Program-made: the position numbers and the translations under genes
Assembly: GCF_001839655.2 (NCBI RefSeq)
Contig: NZ_CP056087.1
Span: 62,001 to 126,000, forward strand
Direction of reading: 5' to 3'
Length of the DNA stretch: 64,000 nucleotides
Origin: Pseudomonas argentinensis
GTDB lineage: Bacteria; Pseudomonadota; Gammaproteobacteria; Pseudomonadales; Pseudomonadaceae
The notes under the pieces: model-generated
Databases searched by the model: none
What the model was told of the DNA's origin: nothing
What the model saw: only the letters and a program-made list of their open reading frames with translations
Shown: piece after piece, positions 58,022-64,000 of the stretch
How positions within the stretch are numbered: the first letter of the stretch is position 1
How the letters are laid out: each line of letters begins with the position of its first letter

Positions 58022-59023
58022 TCAGCCCTTGCGCTTGGCCCAAGCCCCCAACTCTTTCATCAACACCCGCTCCTGACCGGCAATCCCCCGCAGCATCTCG
58101 GCAATCGGCCGGAAATCCCGGGCCTCACCCTTGCTGCGGCTGGCGCGCACGCAGGCCGAGGCGAACTGGCGCCAGTCATCGCCCACCGCGGTCAGGCGCG
58201 TCGAGGCTTCGCGCAGGGTGGCATCGCCGATCTTCCCGCCGGCCTCCTGCAGGAAACTGGCGTACATGAAGCGAAAACCGGCGCCGCCGGTGCCGATCTC
58301 TTCCTGCATGCGCACGATATGGGTCAGATACAGGCGGTTGTACTTGGCCTGGGCCGGATCGAGCCTCTCCACGCAGCTGGCCAAGTGGCGAATGCCGCGA
58401 ATGCCGATCCACGGCAGTGGCAGGCCATCGAGAATGCGCGTGGTGGACAGCACGCTCTGGCGAATCAGCTGCGCCCAGTCCTGCTCGGGCGACACGTCAT
58501 CCAGGTAATACATCAAACCCTTGGCCGCCAGGGCGCCCTTGGCAAAGCGGGCCTTCTGCAGGTCCGCGGTGGCGCAGCGCACCGGCGCCTCGAATACCGG
58601 GTCGCTGAGCAGGTAGTCGTCGCCCTCACGCCCATAGGCCAGGAGGTTGTGGGCGTTGAAGTGAAAGCGCATCTCCGGCGGGAAGTACGGCAGCCAGAAC
58701 ACCGAGCTCTGCAGCCCGACCAGGCGGCCGCCGTCCAGCGCCTCGTCGAGGGCCTGGCGCCCCTGCTCGGGATTGCTGAAGGTGCGGCTGGTCAGCCTCA
58801 CACCCAGGCGCTTGCTGAGGGTCTTGATCAGGTGGCGCGGCGGCATGCGGTAGGCAATCAGCGGCATACCGCCGAGCTTGACGATCGGCAGGTAGGCGAA
58901 CGCCAGGCCCGAGGCCAGGCCGAAGGCCATCGGCTCGCTCATCGGCAGGCCGGCCTGGCTGAGCAGGCTGGCCATCACGCCGCTTTCGCAGTGGGCGCTC
59001 TGGCGGTGCTCGAAGGCGGTCAT
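58022..59023 (-). CDS. BtrH-like N-terminal domain acyltransferase
   Basis: A protein of 333 residues. The N-terminal half matches the BtrH family (the ACP-to-amine acyltransferase of butirosin synthesis): the likely nucleophile Cys12 in SAHCESGVMASLL, the following FGLASGLAFAYLP helix region and a later HNLLAYGREGDDYLLSDP block (His). The C-terminal half (YLTHIVRMQEEIGTGGAGFR) is DUF4872-like. It could transfer an acyl group from an ACP onto an acceptor. In this locus an attractive acceptor is the resorcinol hydroxyl. The start overlaps the gene upstream by four bases (ATGA). Confidence 0.85.
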   Translation of the reverse strand: MTAFEHRQSAHCESGVMASLLSQAGLPMSEPMAFGLASGLAFAYLPIVKLGGMPLIAYRMPPRHLIKTLSKRLGVRLTSRTFSNPEQGRQALDEALDGGRLVGLQSSVFWLPYFPPEMRFHFNAHNLLAYGREGDDYLLSDPVFEAPVRCATADLQKARFAKGALAAKGLMYYLDDVSPEQDWAQLIRQSVLSTTRILDGLPLPWIGIRGIRHLASCVERLDPAQAKYNRLYLTHIVRMQEEIGTGGAGFRFMYASFLQEAGGKIGDATLREASTRLTAVGDDWRQFASACVRASRSKGEARDFRPIAEMLRGIAGQERVLMKELGAWAKRKG

Positions 59024-59427
59024 GGCAGTTCCTTCCGGTAGCGACGCAGCTCGTCGACGGTCAAACCGAAGGCCTCGGCGTAGCGGGCCAGCAGCGAATC
59101 GCTCAGGCGCCGGTAAATTTCAGGTCGAAAGTGCCGGCGTACGCGCCATTGCCAAATCCCGGCAATCTGCGCCAGGGCCGGCAGGTCCATGCGGTAGCGG
59201 TACATCAGGCACTCGAGCGGCGACGCCTCGCCGCGCTGCCAGGCGGCGTGGGCCTCGGCTTCCTGGGCCTGCAGCTCGGCGACCGCCAACTGGGTGGAAT
59301 AGGACTCCGGCTCCCAACCGGCGCTCGACGCGCCCTGGTAGCGGCCCTGGTCATCGACGGCATAGAGCAGCTTGCTGTGCCCGCCGTAGGCGGAATCCGG
59401 ATCCTGGGGAACCTCGTCAAGCTTCAT
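59020..59427 (-). CDS. Small protein of unknown function beside darB
   Basis: A protein of 135 residues that I do not recognise. The N-terminal part is acidic and variable. The C-terminal part (LAQIAGIWQWRVRRHFRPEI, then YRRLSDSLLARYAEAFGLTV) is helical and resembles a Cro/C1-type HTH. Overlap with the darB end (11 bases) and with the BtrH-like start (4 bases) shows that it is co-translated with them, so a pathway role is as likely as regulation. Confidence 0.7.
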   Translation of the reverse strand: MKLDEVPQDPDSAYGGHSKLLYAVDDQGRYQGASSAGWEPESYSTQLAVAELQAQEAEAHAAWQRGEASPLECLMYRYRMDLPALAQIAGIWQWRVRRHFRPEIYRRLSDSLLARYAEAFGLTVDELRRYRKELP

Positions 59428-60575
59428 TGCCGACCACCGTCAGGTGCATGAATGCACTGGAGAAACGCCCGCTTTCCGGCACGTAGCAGAGCAGCTTCTG
59501 GCCGCTGCGCAGGTGCCCGCCATTGAACAGCTCGTCGAGGATGACGAAGATCGACGCCGCGCCGGTGTTGCCCTTGCTCGTCAGGTTGGTGAACCAGCGC
59601 GCCATGGGGATCGCCAGGTCGACCTCGGCCAGGCCAGCGGCCAGGCGCTCGCGGAAGAATTCGGACGAGTAATGGGGCAGGAACCAGTCGATGTCCGCCA
59701 CGCGCAGCTCGCGGCGCGCCATGATGCGGCGCAGCGCCTCGACCACGGTGAGGCGGACGATATTGTCGTTGAGCAGTTTGACGTCCTGCTTGACCGCCAT
59801 CACCGAGCGCTGCGCGCGCTGCTCGGCGTCATAGCGGGCCCAGCCACGTAGCGCGCCGTCTTCCATCTCGGCACCGGCATACATGCAGGCCGACATCTGA
59901 TCAGCGAAGGAGACGATGTCCAGCCAGTCGATGCGCAGGCTCAGGCCCCGGGGCGTTGGGGCGATCCTGCAACAGTACGGCACCAGCGCCGTCGGAGAGC
60001 ATCCAGCGCAGGAAATCCTTCTCGAAGGCGATTTCCGGGTGTTTTTCCAGTTCGTCGACGCGGCTCTCGTATTCGGCGTTGAAGTTGCGCGCCTGCATCA
60101 TCGCCGAGGCCACTTCAGAGCCACAGGCCACGGCGTTGCGGCTCTGCCCGCTGGCCACGTTCATCCACGCGTATTTCAGAGCGGTCATCCCGCATACGCA
60201 GATACCGGCGGTGGTCACCACTTCGCAGGGCGGGCTGCCCAGCTCGCCGTGCACCATCACCGCGTGGCCGGGCATCACCTGGTCGGGCGACGAGGTACCG
60301 GCCACCAGGCACTCCAGTTCGTCCAGGTTGAAGCCGTCACCGGCCAGGCCGCGAATCGCCTGCGCGCTGAGCTGGGCGTTGCTCAGGCTCGGCTCGCCGC
60401 TGAACGGGTCGATGACGTAGTGGCGCTGCTGGATGCCATTGCGGCGCAGGATCAGCTTGCGCGCCCGCGAGGGCTTTTCGCCGACCATGCCGAGCCGCGC
60501 CTCCATTTGCTCGTTATCGACCGGGTCATGGGGCAGTCTGGCACTGATACGGTTGATGAATACGGGTGCTACCAC
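59417..60575 (-). pseudogene. darB: KAS III-like DarB, frameshifted
   Basis: Two frames together give a beta-ketoacyl-ACP synthase III. The N-terminal part starts with GTG at 60575 and holds the nucleophile region TTAGICVCGMTAL (Cys126 or Cys128). After LSDGAGAVLLQDRPNA the frame shifts, and the second frame (59417-59983) continues LSLRIDWLDIVSFADQ, catalytic His in DWFLPHYSSEFF and Asn in SKGNTGAASIF. The junction is the CCCCGGGG run at 59946-59953; one base fewer restores a protein of about 380 residues. DarB makes the beta-ketoacyl partner for DarA. It starts 18 bases after the darA stop. A homopolymer sequencing error is a serious alternative to a true pseudogene. Confidence 0.82.
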
Positions 60576-60593
60576 AGGATTACCTCGGTCACT

Positions 60594-61511
60594 TCACTCG
60601 CCGGACGGGCCGGCGAAGTAGGCCTTTTGACGCTGGATTCGCGCCTTGAACAACGGCGCCAACAACTTTTTCAACAGGGCGCTGATCGGCACCACGGTCA
60701 GAATCAGGCAGATCAGGAAAGCGATATAGACCACCAGCCCGACGCCGCGGCGCATGCTCTGCTGCGGGCCGAGCGCTGCCAACAGGCGGCTCCACAGGGT
60801 AAAGCTGCGGTTGCCGACCTTTTCGCTGGCGATCAGTTTTTCATCCACCTTCACCGCGCCCAGGCCGGTGAGCATCGGCTGCTCGATGGGCTGCTCGTCA
60901 GCCAGTAGGCGACGCGCCATGGCCTCGCCAAAGCGGCTGGCAGCAGCCAGTTCGCCCTCGTCGATACCGGCACGCGGCACCCAGCTGTAGGGCTTCTGCC
61001 GGCCGGTGAACATCCACAACGGCGTGGCCAGAAAGCTCGCTGCAGTGCCACAGGCATCGGTCAGCACCACGTTGTCGACCAGCCGCGCGCCCAGCGCCTG
61101 CAGACGCGCCTTGACCTTTTCCTGGGCCATCAGCCACATATTGCGGCAGCCGATCAGGGTCACCACTGGCGTGCCCTTGAGCAGCTGAGCAGCCTCGGGC
61201 GAGGCAAGAAAACTGCTGCAGGGCAGCGAGGGCGACAGGAACCACACCTGGTAGGCGAGAATGATCAGGTCGTAACGCTTGTCGGCGTCGACAGCCAGGG
61301 GCAGCAGCGGCTGCGGCTTCATCAGCACGGTTTCCGGGAAGATCCGGAAGAAGCCGAGAAAGGGCCAGGGAAAGGGAAACGGCTGGGCCGGCTGCAGGGC
61401 CAGGAAATCGACCTGCACGCCGTCACTCGCCTGCATGGGCGCACAGACCGATTGCACCAGGCGGTTCAATTGGCCAGTCTGTGAAAAGTGAACGACGAGA
61501 ACCTGACGCAT
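60594..61511 (-). CDS. darA: Dialkylresorcinol condensing enzyme DarA
   Basis: A protein of 305 residues. The N-terminal half is a flavodoxin-like domain (VLVVHFSQTGQLNRLVQSV) and conserved LAYQVWFLSPSLPCSSFL. A C-terminal hydrophobic segment (VGLVVYIAFLICLILTVVPI) anchors it in the membrane. This matches the dialkylresorcinol condensing enzyme of the darABC system of Pseudomonas chlororaphis and of flexirubin loci, which joins two beta-ketoacyl units into a cyclohexanedione. No DarC aromatase gene is visible. It begins 33 bases from the divergent DUF2141 gene. Confidence 0.87.
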   Translation of the reverse strand: MRQVLVVHFSQTGQLNRLVQSVCAPMQASDGVQVDFLALQPAQPFPFPWPFLGFFRIFPETVLMKPQPLLPLAVDADKRYDLIILAYQVWFLSPSLPCSSFLASPEAAQLLKGTPVVTLIGCRNMWLMAQEKVKARLQALGARLVDNVVLTDACGTAASFLATPLWMFTGRQKPYSWVPRAGIDEGELAAASRFGEAMARRLLADEQPIEQPMLTGLGAVKVDEKLIASEKVGNRSFTLWSRLLAALGPQQSMRRGVGLVVYIAFLICLILTVVPISALLKKLLAPLFKARIQRQKAYFAGPSGE

Positions 61512-61544
61512 TTTTTAAGCGAATCCCTGCAAAATGGGCGGATT

Positions 61545-61997
61545 ATGCCACAGAGACTTCTTCAAATCGTAACCAAACGCTGCGTGGCCTGCGCAGTGGT
61601 TCTCCTGTCTGGCACCTTGTCGGCCCAGGCGGGCGATCTTTTGGTACGCGTGCAGGGCAATCAAAGTACCGCCCCGCTCTACCTGGGGCTGGTCAGCGCA
61701 GACCAGAAGATCTGGGAGCCGCTGTTGCACGCGCAGCAGGGCAGCGGCGAGCAACTGATCGTCAAGGACGTGCCGCCGGGGCGCTTCGCCCTGCAGCTCT
61801 ATCAGGACAGTAACGGCAACGGCCGCCTCGACCTCAGCCCCCGCGGCATTCCCCAGGAGCCCGTCGGCTTCTCCGCCAATCCGACCTTGCTCAAGGGCAA
61901 GCCGACACCCAGGGCGGCACAATTCGAGCATGGCGACCAGGACACGCTGATCGATATCCGCCTGCACCAGCCTCGCGGCAAAGCGCAGACGGACTAA
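61545..61997 (+). CDS. DUF2141 secreted protein
   Basis: A protein of 150 residues with a signal peptide (CVACAVVLLSGTLSAQA) and a DUF2141 domain with an EF-hand-like calcium loop, DSNGNGRLDLS. The start at 61545 (MPQRLLQIVTKR) gives a normal leader; the ATG at 61488 would overlap darA. It is divergent from darA with a 33-base gap, and converges on hemE. Its function is unknown, and a role in the pigment locus is not indicated. Confidence 0.82.
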   Translation: MPQRLLQIVTKRCVACAVVLLSGTLSAQAGDLLVRVQGNQSTAPLYLGLVSADQKIWEPLLHAQQGSGEQLIVKDVPPGRFALQLYQDSNGNGRLDLSPRGIPQEPVGFSANPTLLKGKPTPRAAQFEHGDQDTLIDIRLHQPRGKAQTD

Positions 61998-62003
61998 CCG
62001 CAA

Positions 62004-63071
<1,068 letters not shown>

Positions 63072-63118
63072 GGCAGAGTCCTAGAAAAAAGTGCGGGCAT
63101 TTTCGCAGACCCCAAAAC

Positions 63119-63146
63119 AAAAGGCACGGCGAGGGCCGTGCCTTTT
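63119..63146 (-). terminator. Rho-independent terminator of gltD
   Basis: Stem GGCACGGC/GCCGTGCC (63123-63130 with 63135-63142) with A and T runs on either side, about 60 bases past the gltD stop on the reverse strand. Confidence 0.82.
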
Positions 63147-63203
63147 CTCTATCGGGTCAATTTGTCGCGGGCAAATGCCTGACGGCTCGCCGAGCGCTGT
63201 CGC

Positions 63204-64000
<797 letters not shown>

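Overview
The window is a high-GC chromosomal segment of a Pseudomonas species. The left half follows a gene order I know from Pseudomonas aeruginosa (ubiI, a DUF4442 gene, ubiH, pepP, a UPF0149 gene, zapA, 6S RNA, a 5-FCL gene, then ubiD, rho, trxA, ppx), and the right edge carries hemE and gltD. An aryl polyene pigment locus in such a background suggests one of the yellow-pigmented pseudomonads (for example the straminea/flavescens group). That placement is inference.

Layout. 1-14.3 kb: housekeeping genes (ubiquinone hydroxylases, proline aminopeptidase, cell-division ZapA, 6S RNA, UbiD decarboxylase, Rho, thioredoxin, exopolyphosphatase). 14.3-17.9 kb: a TonB-dependent siderophore receptor with a divergent AraC-type regulator and a DUF2218 gene. 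18-25.1 kb: a CvrA/NhaP2-type antiporter, an MscK-like mechanosensitive channel, SelO and a GFA-family protein. 25.2-25.9 kb: a CcdAB-type toxin-antitoxin pair whose antitoxin is frameshifted. 26-33.4 kb: an OsmC-YcaO fusion, a BCCT transporter, an alpha/beta hydrolase, thioredoxin 2 and an orphan ParA.

33.6-61.5 kb is the main feature, a large pigment locus. Its first block (33.6-52.6 kb, all forward, mostly joined by ATGA-type overlaps) follows the aryl polyene (APE) order: truncated chain-length factor ApeC, acyltransferase, two ACPs (ApeE, ApeF), membrane protein, an ApeH-ApeI fusion (AMP ligase plus dehydratase), glycosyltransferase, LpxL-like acyltransferase, MIO ammonia lyase for the aryl starter, thioesterase ApeK, LolA-like ApeL, MMPL exporter ApeM, an antiporter-like membrane protein, a flavin halogenase-like enzyme, a methyltransferase, a DUF3261 lipoprotein, then ApeO, ApeP, ApeQ and ApeR.

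The second block (52.6-61.5 kb) is not part of a minimal APE locus. A hotdog dehydratase, an ABC exporter pair, a third ACP, a third ketosynthase and a second truncated chain-length factor run forward. They converge on a reverse-strand group of DarA (dialkylresorcinol condensing enzyme), DarB (KAS III, frameshifted), a small unknown protein and a BtrH-like acyltransferase. Dialkylresorcinols esterified to aryl polyenes are known as flexirubins in Bacteroidetes and arcuflavins in Azoarcus. The locus therefore looks like a Pseudomonas version of a resorcinol-polyene hybrid pigment, with a second ketosynthase/chain-length-factor pair possibly supplying the resorcinol acyl chains and the BtrH-like protein possibly joining the halves. 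Two frameshifts in short homopolymers (ccdA, darB) need confirmation, because the darB lesion decides whether the resorcinol branch works. I found no tRNA, rRNA, CRISPR array, insertion sequence or prophage.
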